NCBI GenBank assembly: GCA_020080175.1 | Contig: JAGHQL010000036.1 | Location: 1 to 64,000 of the forward strand | Length of the DNA stretch: 64,000 nucleotides | From: Glutinoglossum americanum | Lineage: Eukaryota; Ascomycota; Geoglossomycetes; Geoglossales; Geoglossaceae | Direction: 5' to 3' | In this document: positions 19,784-31,930 of the stretch, piece after piece | How positions within the stretch are numbered: position 1 is the first letter of the stretch | How the letters are laid out: every line of letters starts with the position of its first letter | Notes under the pieces: model-generated | The model's database searches: none | The model's input: the letters and a program-made list of their open reading frames with translations, nothing else | What the model was told of the DNA's origin: nothing | Made by a program: the position numbers and the translations under genes

Positions 19784-22609
19784 TCAAGGGGACATAGCGT
19801 CCTCACGCCCCCCATCCCCTTCCTCTTCATCCTCGCCCTCATCCTCGTCCTCGTCTTCCTCCTCCTCAGCCTCGCCGTCCAAATCAAAAACCCTATAATG
19901 CAATCTATCCCTTCCGAGCACACAAACAACCCTCCTCCCTTTCCTCCCATTAATCTCTAGCATCTCCGGCACAAACCCCGCCTCCGTGGCCGGGAAGAAG
20001 TGACAAGAAAATTCGTGGATATTCCCCTCGTGGATGTGTAACGCTCGTGAGCCTTGGGATTCCGGTATTATTGTGGTTAAAGCTCCCGTGATGGTTTCGG
20101 ATTTGAGAGCTGCGGTATGATAGTCCACGTCGGGAGAGAGGGAGTAGGTGACGTTAAGGAGGTTGGAACCGGCTACCGTGAAGCTACGGTAAGTTGATGT
20201 GATACTTGGAAGTTCATGGCAATCTGGTGCAAGCTCACCTGGGTCCTCGTAAATCAGCATGATATGAGAATCATCTACAAATTTTAGATCTTTAATAGCG
20301 GCGTCATCGAATATTATGCGAGCAACTTCTACTCTTTGTGTTGTACTGACTCCATTTTCTATGATGAGAGAAACGCGATGAATGGTCACTATTCCGCAGG
20401 TCATCATTTCATTCATGGCCATTCTAGCAACGAAAACTTACCACTATCCCCTCGAGTTCCCGTTGAATGAAGCGCAACATAGGTGAAACAATGCTCATTC
20501 TACATGCGAACTTCGATGTCAGTAACGCTTAGGTTATCCTTGTAGAGGGGGCTATGGGGTTACTTGCGTCGACAAGCACTCGTATATCCGCAATGCTTGA
20601 TTTATTTCCCTTCACGAGATGGACGGGCCTTCCGAAAAGCACATTTCTCCTCTCCGCTTCCGCAATCTGCTTGAAGACAATATCGCATTGCCGAGCCAAG
20701 TGCTCATAAAATGACCGAATTCCTGGCAGACGCTTGTTCGTGTGCACATTCAGAGAGCGCTTTTTCAGCTCTTTCTTTAAAATATCGAATAACGAAAGGC
20801 CCTCATCCCGCAGATCCCACTGATCTCGCTTGTCATCCGTGGAGACTGGCGGGAAGAACTCCGCAAGCCTACTCTTAGTCATCGCACCTTGAATATAATC
20901 AATCACTTTGGCATGTTCTATCAGACCGTCTTTGTCTGGGACATCGTCGGGTATAGAGCCACTATTTTCAGCGGCCTGGATATCAATCTCATGCCGCAGC
21001 CACATGGAGAATGCGGTGAATTGGCCCAACTCGATCCCCGCATAATTAAGAATGGTTTGCGTAAGGATCTTCAAACATCTGATCGTGTCTCTGACATTGC
21101 TCAGATCTTGCGTTGACAAGCCAAGTGCCGCGTTTGAATCTTGGTATTTAGAGAGTCCCTGAAGCCGGCAGACTAGAACGTCGCATCGTTCCAAGGCAGG
21201 CAACAAGTGCTGATGCGCCAGCCGGCGGATATTCTCGTAGCCGGTTGTTACGGCTCTATCCCATCGTTTATGGCCCTGCACCAGGTAGGTTAGTTCTCCT
21301 TATGCGTTTATAGAATTGACTCGGGTAAGACAAACACACCCGTTCCGTCAATTCATCAAATAGCCAATCTTTCATAGGGTCCAGGCAATTCCCTGAGATC
21401 ACAAGATGATAAGCTGCATCGACGAGGTTGCTGTCAAGCTTCTCTTCCAGCGTCTCATTGATGTTCCTAATAAACTTGCTGGGTAAATCCTGCGAATTTC
21501 TCCACTCGGTCTCCATGTGCTGCTGGACCTGGCTGATATAACGCAAGAGGTTTTGCAGCTGGGTCGATTTGGACGCGAGCAACGATAGGTACCCTCCCGA
21601 ACAGGAGATGAATCGAAGGTCAAGGGGTACGAGGTACAGATCGTCTTCATTTGTGCTTACTAGCAACGAGTGCGTCGAGGAATAGGGGTGCGAGGAGTGC
21701 AACCAAGCCTTGCAGCCGGCACTGAAAGCGCCAATGCTTTGTAGGTTAAAATAACCAATTCCAAAGCAGTCATATATACTGGCAAGCCCTTGATAAGCAA
21801 TCAGCCTTCTGTAGGGGCACGCAACAAAGTACCTCAGATGCATTGTTCCGTCATCTGATGCTATTATAAGGACATCAACAGCGTCATTCTCTTTCTTGTT
21901 GAGAGGAAGCAGCATGGCATCTACGGAAGCCCTCGAATTGAAGACATCCTCGCTAATGAGAAACAGAGCTCGGCGTCAGTTTATTTTCCTGAGATCAAGT
22001 CAATAGGACGCCACGTACTCTTTCCCTCCCGAAGGCAAAACGCTCAACCTAGGTATGGTAACGTCGACGTCAGTTAGAGCTAATTCCGCAGGTAGGTCCG
22101 CAATAAACCCCGACACAGATGCCTGCGCATTTTGACCCAAGAACTCATCCAGCGAAGAATTAGGGCGAGATTCAATTTGAGCCCTGGCCCCTTTCGGGTC
22201 TGTGAAGTTCACACCCCATCCTAGGCACGTTACTCGAGCATTTTGATCTTTCTCAGACGAAGTGTGAATTTGGTGAATTATCTTGCTACTATCAGCACCA
22301 ATGAGACGAGTAACACTATCGCTCCATGTGACAGCAAGTAGCTGGCCTGTAGGTGGGTATCAGTAAACTGCCTTGAATCATTGAGAAAAGCAAAGAATGC
22401 CCACCATTGGGCTTCCACTGCAGCTTCTCAACCCTTGAGGGTGTTCCTTTCTGTGCAGCCCCAAACACAAGCTGACCATTCAGCCTATAGACGAAGACTT
22501 GCTCTTCCTTTGTTGCTAGAGCCAACAAGTCCATGGTAGGACAGTATGCCAGGAGACCCTCCCGGCTAACCGGCTGGTGGATTGCCTTTTCGGCCAATAG
22601 GTTAAGCAT
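19784..22609 (-). CDS. apc4: Anaphase-promoting complex subunit 4 (Apc4), 838 aa
   Basis: Scaffold subunit of the APC/C ubiquitin ligase, which drives anaphase and mitotic exit. Exons: complement(join(19784..20388,20442..20499,20568..21275,21340..21952,22019..22346,22405..22609)), 839 codons. The N-terminus carries the Apc4 WD40-like segment (YCPTMDLLALATKEEQVFVY, then RLNGQ). The middle matches the APC4 long helical domain (GHKRWDRAVTTGYENIRRL). The C-terminus ends in an acidic tail (EEEEDEDEDEGEDEEE). I start at 22609 because the preceding open frame has no ATG and the family begins at this point. The intron at 20500-20567 fits best as a GC-AG intron (donor GCAAGT, branch TACTGAC); two nearby GT donors would change only 2-4 residues and keep the frame. 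Confidence 0.92.
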
Positions 22610-23625
22610 TGTGGGCTGTAACGCAAAAACATCTCCAGGTGCAGGTTCGTGGAGATCACGACACACTATCAATTCTCCACCAACAGGTTACCCGAAGTTG
22701 GTGGACGTGTAGCGCGTGCTTAAAGCAGCGTCAATATTTTAGCTTTCCCCTCTGACCCTTTTGACTCACATCTTGTCCGACCAGCGTTGTACCGCATCGT
22801 ACCAGCATTGCCAGCGTTGTCCTAACTTGGTTCAGGGAAATTCGCACAAACCACAAGCCCTCATTATTCAAAATCTTGAATCATATCTGATTGATTATTA
22901 AATACTTTCGACCACTCCAAGAGTGAGGCTATACATGAAACTTTCGGAGCTATCCACCTCCCTTCTGCGCGCCCGTTTCCACCGCCTGGCCCGGATACAA
23001 CCGTGGCAACAGCGAGCTCTAGCGGTTGACGTTCAACCCAATGGGGACCGTGCGACCGCGAGCACACGACTGCTTTAACTACTGCAACCGGTGATTGCAG
23101 CAGAAACCTTTTACCCTTTTGCAGCCTTCCCTCCGCCACGCGCAGAAATATCAGAGTCCCAGGGCCTGGCTTTTATAGACCGATCCAACCCGCTCAAACA
23201 TCCGGCCCCGCCGAGCCGCGAGCAAGCAAGTCTTCTCTCTTACATGTCGTCGCCAACAAATTCCCACGCCTCTGACTGGTTGGTTTCTGAGCCCGCCGAG
23301 CTCATTACATCCCACCCCTCCTCCAAAGAACTAAAATCCCCATGTGCCTCGGGAGCGCTGGGGGAGCGCGCGCGCTTGTCCGATGAGGAGAGTGACCGCG
23401 TGCGAAACGCTGGGGTAGGTACCCCTCCGCACTCGTCGCTGGTGGATATAGCGTCGTGTCTGTCGTGATCTTGTGGTGTCTCGTAGATCAGGCCTAGTTG
23501 AACGAGATCCTGAGAGCCGTGGGACAGATAAGCTTTGTCTCCTCGCCACTTCCGAATATTGGTATGTACGTGTGAAGAGGGGGATGGTATATATAGCGAG
23601 CCCCATGATCAATGGAGGGTGGGAG
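22610..23625. other. Intergenic with a weak plus-strand candidate frame
   Basis: Upstream region of apc4. An open frame from an ATG at 23244 to 23468 (MSSPTNSHASDWLVSEP..., 74 codons, with an acidic ...RLSDEESDRV... end) could be a small gene or first exon, but nothing confirms it and an open frame on the other strand overlaps it. Otherwise no gene seen. Confidence 0.3.
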
Positions 23626-23946
23626 TCAAGGGTCGACATAGTCCATATCCCCAAACAGCCCCACCATGACATCGAGCATCTTGAAGCAGAGGCTCACCTC
23701 GTCCCCTATCTCACCGCCAAAAATCCGTCGCTGCTCCTCCGCCAGCCTCTCGGCCTCCCGCTGCCGCTCCTCCACTAGCCTCTGCGTCCACATGTGATTC
23801 ATCTGATACTGCCCCGGTAGAATCCCAACCGCAAAGTCGACATCGGACAGGATCGCGCGCGCCTCGTACACGTCGGGGCGCGAGTCGACCTTGCGATAGC
23901 CTCTACCGCGAGGGCGACTGCGCCGGCGATTATGACGTCCTCCCAT
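23626..23946 (-). CDS. Small hypothetical protein, 106 aa
   Basis: Single-exon frame with ATG at 23946. The first ~20 residues are strongly basic (MGGRHNRRRSRPRGRGYRK), then a charged amphipathic helix (QRLVEERQREAERLAEEQRR) and a hydrophobic/acidic end (FKMLDVMVGLFGDMDYVDP). The composition is protein-like and better than the overlapping frames. No family recognised and no partner gene nearby to hint at a role. It could be the last exon of something longer, but the upstream sequence shows no obvious exon. Confidence 0.45.
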   Translation of the reverse strand: MGGRHNRRRSRPRGRGYRKVDSRPDVYEARAILSDVDFAVGILPGQYQMNHMWTQRLVEERQREAERLAEEQRRIFGGEIGDEVSLCFKMLDVMVGLFGDMDYVDP

Positions 23947-24857
23947 GATTTAGAAAAAATGATAGGTACGAATTCCGTACCAATAAAAGCTAAGCCTTCG
24001 ACGAGCAAATTCGGAAAGAAGAGCGATGAGAGGTCGCTATGAAAGCGGTAGGGAGTAAAGGAGAAAGGTACCCAACATAGAGAGCCTCGTACCCCTCTTT
24101 ATAGAAGAAAAACACACCCATTGGAATGGCCACCACGAGAGCCAGTGAGTCACCCAGCAGCCGCGCCCCCTCCTAAAAGAGTACACATCTATAGAAGGTG
24201 CCTCCAGCGGCCAGAGAAAAAGGGAGTCACACTCTCTAGGCTCCGTCCTACGTAGCACCGAAATTATCCCCGCTCGCTTCGATTCAATTTTTTTTTCCTT
24301 CGCATGTGCAACAAGGCGCATCGCGAGACTTTCTCATCGCCAAATGACTCACCTCTCCACGCAGGCCGACATCGGGGGGCCGCGAAGCAACTGGTGCCTC
24401 GCGGAACAAGGCTTGCGGGCTGTGGCTATGTATGGCGATGCCCAAGGTCGTTGCATGTACCTCTGACCCCCAGAAATTTTGTCGGCATTCTGGGAGGGAA
24501 GTGGTCGAAAAAGTCCTTTTGGTTCCTGTCTACATCATCGTGCAGCTTCCCCCCTACCGAGCCTTAGACAGCGAAAATCCAAAATTTATTGTTGCTCAGG
24601 AGGGATCTTCGCTGACTATTTCTAATCGAAGCAGTGAAAATAAATAAATAAATTGGGCCGCAGGATCATATTCTGCTTTTTTTTAAGTGAAGATCGAAAT
24701 TGTTAAACGATTGACATTCAAAAGAGCAAATGATAAGATGCGATTAATCATCAACGCCTATGACGCATGCGGCAGTACCTCAAGCTATGTCTGCGATCCC
24801 ACCGATTTACGACTCTAGTTACGTAGTCTGTTTCTCAATGCTCAGCATTGATGCGTT
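23947..24857. other. Intergenic
   Basis: Spacer between the small hypothetical and the 3' end of the Xaa-Pro aminopeptidase. There is AT-rich sequence at 24590-24760 (AAATAAATAAATAAATTG at about 24639), possibly the 3'-processing region. No gene seen. Confidence 0.5.
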
Positions 24858-26687
24858 TTAATTCTTCCGACCATACCGCTCCTGGACGACATCAGGTTCC
24901 TCCAACCTGCTATCGGTGTCCTCCCCACGGATGATGCGTAACATCTCTTCTCCTTTCGGAGCCCGCGTCAGGTTTTCATACCCGTCAGCGGTTACGAGGA
25001 TGTCATCCTCGATTCTGACTCCACCCACCGGGAGGTACCGTTGCAGTACATCCCGACAGATATACTTGGAGTGAATTGGGGATGGGAGGAAGACGTGACT
25101 CAGAGCGTACTCCGAGAAATAGCTGCGATTACTATAAGCCCTTGCTCTCTTAACAAGTTTATAGAGTCAAAACATACATGCCCGGTTCAACGGTAATCAC
25201 CATTCCTTCTTCGAGCCCATGTCTTGACTGTGATGCCCATTGTCCCTCTTCGACTTGTGGAACATGCCATGACTCATGAACTTTCGAGCTCATCAATGGC
25301 TCATAACCAGAGACGTCATGCACTTCCAACCCTAGGTGATGGCCAAGGCCTAACTTGTATTACTAAGGGCCCTGGAAATAGGGTTCGGTTACTGACCATG
25401 GGGAAAGAACGCCATAGAGGTACCCGCTTGGAAAATCTCACTCTCCGTTCCTCCATGCAATATCCCTAATCTGAACAAACCTTTGATGGCTATCTGGTGT
25501 GCCAAGACGTAAAGGTCACGGAATCTCGCTCCTGGCCTGATTCGTTCTATACATGCGCTCTGCATCTCTTGCACAAGGTCGTGTATCTCCTTTGCCTCTG
25601 CGCTCCAGCTTCCCGATATCGGGAACGTTCTCGTCACATCGGACGCATAACAGTCCCACTCACAGCCCGCATCCAGGCAAACCAACTGTTTTCCTTTCAG
25701 AGATTCGTTGTTCTTAATGTAATGTAGTATACTCGCATTTTCTCCAGATGCCGCAATGATTTCATATGCTTGGTGCTTCGCGTCATTTGCAACGCAGGTA
25801 CTAAGGAAAGTTGCTTGAATTTGAGCTTCGTTGTCAAACGATCTGAGAGCCCGAAGAACAGCGCGGTGTGCAGAAGCAGTTACTACGTTAGCATGGCGGA
25901 TCAAGCGAATCTCGTGTGGGCACTTTCGGACCCGGGCATAATCCATGGCGCTCCGCAGCCGCCGGGTATCGAATAGGTCCTTACCGGGCTGCAGATAGCG
26001 AAGACCCCACAGATTCGGCTTCTGGTCAGGGCGGAGAACATATATTTTACTGTTCTTGTTACTGTTGATGTATGATTTGATATCATCATTGATAGACGTC
26101 GAAAGCCGGACGGCGTCCACATCATACCTGCAACACATCCCTGTTAGCTCCATTCATGATAGGGTAGGCGATTGGCTCTCAAGAGCTTGCCTTTCCTCGC
26201 ATTCGCTGACAGAAGGGCTTCTCCCATTCCAGATGACACTCCTTGGGTTGACGGGCGGAATGTAAAGTGTTAGAATGTCCTGCTCAATATCGTAGGTAAC
26301 AGAACAATCCGGTAAATCCACGCCAGTAACATAATAGAAGTACCGTCGCTGCCTAAATGGCTGGGGCTGGTCGCTATCCTCTAGTAATGTAGTTTGTTGT
26401 CCAGGAAGATAGAGTAACCCTTCGGATACGCCAAGGTAGCATGCGACGCTAACAGCATGTTGTTTTGCTAAGGGATACGTTAATAATTGACCCACCAAAG
26501 ACCGGGAGATCTGTACACCACCTGGATATTTCTCAATTGGGGAAGATGCTTGAATATGGACCCAGTAGTCCTTCCTTAATACATTACTATATTAGCACGT
26601 GAGTTGCCCGATTGAGACCAAGACAAACATGTAACAAGACAACTCGTCCGCCAATTTCCTCGCGAGCTCATCCGCGTCTAAGGCCAT
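24858..26687 (-). CDS. pepP: Xaa-Pro aminopeptidase (PEPP/prolidase-like, M24B), 540 aa
   Basis: Metallopeptidase that removes an N-terminal residue preceding proline, expected in the cytosol. Exons: complement(join(24858..25122,25178..25349,25397..26127,26191..26586,26629..26687)), 541 codons. The N-terminal creatinase-like domain has the family block [15 protein letters not shown]. The pita-bread catalytic domain shows the dinuclear metal ligands: Asp in CLDAGCEWD (about 304), Asp in ASDVTRTF (about 315), His in [11 protein letters not shown], Glu in ITVEPG and Glu in GGVRIEDD. All ligands are present, so activity is expected. The intron at 26128-26190 starts with GC (AAAG|GCAAGC) and ends CAG, the second GC-AG intron in this window. 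The ATG at 26687 opens [16 protein letters not shown]; the first intron is only 42 bases. Confidence 0.93.
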
Positions 26688-27883
26688 GACCTCGCTGATT
26701 TGGCGACAAGATGAGCGAATGCGTAGAAGATTGGGGATGGCGGGGCGTCGCAAGATAACCGTTGTGTAGCTACCCGGAATCGTTTGAGCCAAGACCGCCA
26801 CCAAAGCGGCCCATACTCTCCTCGTAAACCGCCCCCGTCTTATTTGCACCGCTGTTGTATGTATGTGCTCGACGGCGTTGCAATTACCGGTTCAATGCAG
26901 TATCCTGGAAGCTGCTGGCGCGTAAGGCACGGCATAAAGTTCTTATCGTTAACGCACGTCCATTAATGAGTCGTAGACCCAAGCAATTCTCAAGGTACTT
27001 TAATTAACGAATCCCACTGATAATTACCCATCTATCGACTACGGAGCGAGATGCAAGCTGAGGTCAAGTGGCCTGCTTACTTACTAGCGTTTTTAGGATA
27101 AAAATCTCTGATCGCCAGTCGCGATAAGATAAGATCCAGGAACCCTCTAGATTCTAAATTCTCGCGATCACGGGACAGTGAATTGCACAAAACATAATAT
27201 AAGGTGGGTCGTAGTTGGGGTTTCGACATATCTTAATTGACTAATTTAACCTCACCCTCTCGAGCTTGCGTCTTGCCAAGCAAACCAACCGACAACGACG
27301 TGATTGATAGTACTCGCTAGGTCTAGTCAACATTCTACAAGACTTGGGGCATACATGATAAGGGCATTAGGGACATCTGATTTACCACCACACCAATGAC
27401 TGGGAAACCGTGAAAATGCAACATTTTGGGCTGGCTAATGAAACGACTGAAGTCACAATCGGGGAATGTGCAGGGACGATAGGAAATACAGTGTAGGCTG
27501 GGTTATACAGGTTTTGGGGGATAAAGGCGAACAGCTGGGGGTTGCGAGCAGAGCGACGATGGGCAACGTTTGGAAGACATGACGTGAGTGTTCGGTGGGC
27601 GGGGGAGGTGGGGGGGATAAATTTTCAGAACGGTGATTGAAAGGCATGTGCAAAATGGTAAGTGGGAAATCTTAACGCCGGCCGAGGACAAGACCCCTCT
27701 TCATGGCTGGGTAGACGAGAAAACATAAATTTAAAGGTATTAAGAGAAAGAAGCTCTAAGTTTGATAAAAAAAAAAGCGCCATCCCTAGGACCGATCTGA
27801 AGATGTCGCAACGAACCGGGGGTTAGGGAAGCCGGCAGTGTACCACACCTGCCAAACCTCCTGAGCTCCGCCTATCAGGCGTT
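26688..27883. promoter_or_regulatory. Upstream region of pepP and 3' side of kap95
   Basis: Spacer of 1.2 kb. It contains a G-rich run on the plus strand (27597-27617: GGGC, GGGGG, GGTGGGGGGG pattern) able in principle to form a G-quadruplex, and an A-run at 27768-27777. Open frames on both strands are short and unlike known proteins. No gene supported. Confidence 0.45.
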
Positions 27884-30800
27884 CTACTTGCCCGCCCCGG
27901 CATACACCTGCTGAACCCCCTGAGCCGCCTGAACTCCCTGAACTCCCTGAACCCCTTGAATCCCCTGAATCCCCTGAGCTCCGCTAGTCTGGCGCTTTAC
28001 TTGTTCGCGTGCCCAGCGAGCAGTATCTATTGTTCGGGATTGGTAATCGCGGTTGGTTCGGGTTTCTCTAATCATCGATGTGATCCAATCAACCCGGTAA
28101 AACTGGGCGAATTCACCATTTGGAAAAGAATCGGCCAAGTCACTAGAAGCGTCAGCGACTGAAGAACTTTGGAGGCTACAATGCAGAAGTTACCCAATCA
28201 CGCCCATTGCCGAGCGAAGAAGAGCCTCGCTCCTGTTCTGATCTTGTGAAATAATAGAAAGTAAGTGGAAAATGGACTCTACGTATGGTTGAATGAGTTG
28301 AGCTAAAGGAGTTAGTATAACTATCAGTCTTCAAGCGTCGTCGAGCTCACTCTTGCTTCCTGCCTTCATGGCTAGGATGATGCCTCCCCACGCATCGGTA
28401 ATGCCTTCTCGCAACGAGCCAACGTAATCAAGCATCTCATATGAACCGTCCGGGCTAGCAGACACCGTAGATGCTTGTTGGAGCACTTGCGCTACAACAG
28501 ATAAGTATGTTTCGAAATGCCCACCAATTGCCTGGGCGATATCGCCGAAGCACTGGAGGATTGCAGGCTTAAATTGATTGCTGAGGGTAGTGCTCTGAGC
28601 TTCGATTAGCAAGCGTTTCCGTAGCGGAATCGAGGGCAGAGCACGCACCCTCAAGTTGTTCAAAAGATAGTTCATGAAAGCATCACAATACGGCTGAGCT
28701 GTCTCACCGAGTGCTCTTGTGATGTCACTGACTAGGCCGATAGCCATTGCACAAAGTCCGGGTTCTTCTTGGTTCCCTAAAGCATTGTAAAGGAAGGGGA
28801 TAAACGAATCCATATATTTGGCAAAGTCTTCCTCCAGGGCGTTGGCGAGAGCACCGGCAGCAGCAAAGACAGTATCGGGAACGCTAGAATTGGCAGGTGC
28901 AGTTCGTAGAATTTGGAGAAGAATGTGCATTGAGCGGTCAGCTTGAGGCTTAACTTCTTTCTCCAATCTTTGAATAATAGCCTAGATAACCGTTAAGGAC
29001 CTTCTGGAAAATTCATGTTGACGCACTTACCAACAGAACACTAGTTAAACTAGTCTGCATCTCTTCTAGGGTAATTCGATCTTCCACGCTTACAATCTGC
29101 GACTGCATAGGAATTGTCCCTTCAAGCCGCTGCAAGATCACATCGGACAACTTGGCGACAATCGGAAGGCTGTCCATTGCAGAGTTCGTCACGAACGTAT
29201 TAAGTACCTCATACGCTGCAGTACGAAGTTGATTATCCGCATCACGCCTAATTATTTTCTAGTTAGCCTCTGTGGAGTAAGGCGCGCTGGAGGATATTAC
29301 CGTTCCGTAACCTGCAATATATGGGTGACACTGTCTTGAAAGTGCTTCGACAGAGGATTCTCTTGGCAGCCTGGCTCACCAGCAAACCGATCGGCGAGAT
29401 TCATCAACGCCCAGCAGCAAGATGACGCCATCTTAGGGTTGTCGGACAGGCCGGTGAAGAGACACTGAATCAGTACCGGAAGGTGTTCAATCGGATCGAT
29501 GGCATCGGACACGCTCTCACAAATCCGACCAAGTGCGTAGGCAGCGGAGTCCTTGACCTGAACAACTGTATCCTTCATCATATCAATCAACACTGGTAGA
29601 GCTTGCTTCACAAGCGGATCGAGCATCTTATCCTCGGGACCCTCCATAATTGCGCCAAAGGCCGAAACTGCCGCATCACGGTTGTGCCAGTTCTCACTTC
29701 GAAGATTGTTCTCGATGAAGGTGAGCACGGGAGGTATAATTACGCTCCCAACAGCCTGAGCGTAGAGTTGCAGACACTGGTAGGCAGCACGGGAAACATT
29801 GTAGTCATCGTCGCCAGCGTCTTCATCTTGCTTTGTGAGAAGGTTAAGCAGAACGGGGACAACTTCCTGGGCGGCCAAACGCGCAAAGCTGAAGTATGTT
29901 CTCAACTCTGTCGAGTCCGTTTGAGCCTGATGCAATATTAGCCAATGAAACTCTAGCCTTCGTATACATTGCGTTCTAATCACCTGTACGTTGTCATCCT
30001 CAATAGAAATCTCTTCCTCGCAGACGGTGCACCAGAACTCGATCGCAAGTTTTGCAACATCCTCTTCCTCGCTCTTCATACCCATAATGGTCAGGCCGAA
30101 GAGAGCCTTTTCCATGTAAAAACTCATCTTGTCATAGTAGAGTGCCATGATCCTATTCAAGCAGCCATACGCGCCTTGCTGGACTCGGTGGTCGTCAGCC
30201 TGTGTGGCTTCACAAATGACTTGCATGATGTAGTTTCGCTCTCCTTCGTTGTCAAAATTGGTGCGAACAAATTCCAGCGAGTCCCCTAAGGCAACGATAG
30301 CTGCATTCCGCACGTCAGGGTTTGTCTCCTCTTTCCGCGCACCCTGCACGACCGCCGTGAGAATGGCGTTGGAGTGTTGGGTCAGACTGTCCCGCAGGTC
30401 TGGATCCTCAGTTTCACAGATGAAACCTATCGTCGCCAATGAAGCTTGCTTCAGATGGGTCGAGCCTTCGCCAACATTTCTTACCAGCGCAGGCATCAAC
30501 TCTGGCCAATGGTCCTTGGGTATCTCGATAGCAGCTATGGAAGCGATGAACTGGGCGGCAGACTGTCCTGCTCGGCCATCATTAGAGGCAAGCGTTGCTA
30601 GCGCCAGTTCCTTTACTGTTTTCTTGACGTTCAGATCCACCTGTGTTAACCATTTCTGCTGAACTTCTTGCAGTCTCGTGTACTCGCGCGCAGAGAAAGC
30701 GTTCTTCAGGGCGATACCGGCGGCCGATCGAATATGAGCTTGTGCTTGCTCATTGGCGAGCTCTTGGGCAAGAGTAGTAAGGTAAGCAGACTGCAATAGC

Positions 30801-31041
30801 CAAATCAGCAAACAGTTGTAGTGATACAGGGTTAAATGGACGGATGAGTAGGACGGAGGCTTCGCACAAAGTCAACTTCTGCAGCTTGCGAGAGCTGTTG
30901 CTCCGCACTATGACGGATCGCAGCATCTAAAATCGTCAGTTATCCACTTGGTGTCCCAGGGCCCCGATCGAGATATGCGGGGAAGACTCCGCGTTACTTA
31001 CCAGGCGAGAGAGTGCCCTCTAGCACTTGATTCACATTCAT
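27884..31041 (-). CDS. kap95: Importin subunit beta-1 (karyopherin Kap95), 915 aa
   Basis: Nuclear import receptor that carries importin-alpha/cargo through the pore and is released by Ran-GTP. Exons: complement(join(27884..28142,28194..28302,28351..28981,29031..29247,29301..29926,29984..30790,30868..30926,31002..31041)), 916 codons. HEAT repeats run throughout. Diagnostic blocks include MNVNQVLEGTLSPDAAIRHS at the start, LRSENWHNRDAAVSAFGAI in the middle, and GDLADSFPNGEF plus TARWAREQVKRQ near the end. The protein should stop soon after that last block; instead there is a ~34-residue tail made of GIQ/GVQ tripeptide repeats, encoded by a 9-base tandem repeat at about 27896-27985. Exon 1 is 40 bases. 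Divergent from the Sac phosphatase gene. Confidence 0.95.
27896..27985. repeat. 9-base tandem repeat inside the last exon of kap95
   Basis: On the plus strand the array reads as variants of CTGAACCCC/CTGAACTCC, about nine or ten units. In the gene's frame it gives GIQ, GVQ and AAQ triplets after residue ~881, so unit-number changes would keep the reading frame. Confidence 0.85.
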
Positions 31042-31930
31042 AGTGGGAGGCCTTTCTGATATGTTTCTTACAATCTACCTGAGTCTAACTGACTAGTTCA
31101 GGCTAAGATCTGCCTGCCCTCAAAAGTATATGGGTGTTTGGTGCGCACGTTGGGTCAAGAAAAAGAGGGATGATGGAGTGATTATTTCTGGTGACAGCCT
31201 GTGGGTTAAAGGTCGAGGTGAAGCGAAAAGTCGCGGTCCTTGGTCCTTTTCCCTGAGCGATACGCGGGAAACACGTGAAAGCGATGAGAAGCACACCAGA
31301 AATATGAAGATCGATAGAATGAATATCAGAAATCGCTGCCGCAGACAGAATTCTGTTTCAGATGCTAGTCCTTTTGTTGAGTCTCTTAGACAAAGAATCT
31401 TTGTTTGATGATGATCTGTGTAAGGAAAGGGAGACGGTATTTGTTTGGGCGCCTCAAACATTCAAATTTGGGAATGAGCTTGCTTTAGCGATCGTTGGGC
31501 TTTAGGGCGGCGAATCACAACCTAGGATGTCAGAAAATTCGAAGCTTTTCTGTCGCTCCGAGTGGATATGGATGCCTGCTCCGTACTCGCTCCGTATTAC
31601 TCATCAATACGAGACGGCCACCATGATACAATCAAAGTGCGAAGGACCCATCCCAAGCAAAAACCCAATATCAATTATAACACAATTTCGTGCCCGGAGA
31701 AATGGCTTGAGGATAGGGAAGCCATTCAGACAGTGCCCCGGGTAACGCAGCACTATCCCGACGCGTGTAGTGAATTAGTGAGTGGCACATGGACTCAAAA
31801 TCTGCATGCCCAGGAGCAGCTGTCTTGACTGCTAAGGCTTGTCACGTGCACAGTCTCAACGTCACATACCACGTCACAACTCTCAGCATTTGCCCTATGC
31901 TCTTGCCCTTCCCCACAGAATCTCTCCAGA
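31042..31930. promoter_or_regulatory. Divergent promoter region, kap95 / Sac phosphatase
   Basis: Spacer of 0.9 kb between two divergent start codons. An open frame on the kap95 strand (31120-31461) has a hydrophobic middle (FLIFILSIFIFLVCF) but resembles a leader, not a gene. No coding gene supported. Confidence 0.45.

Noticed and set aside
31120-31461. 113-codon minus-strand frame with a hydrophobic segment
   Set aside because: Lies in the leader/promoter of kap95, with no start context or homology; best seen as untranslated.
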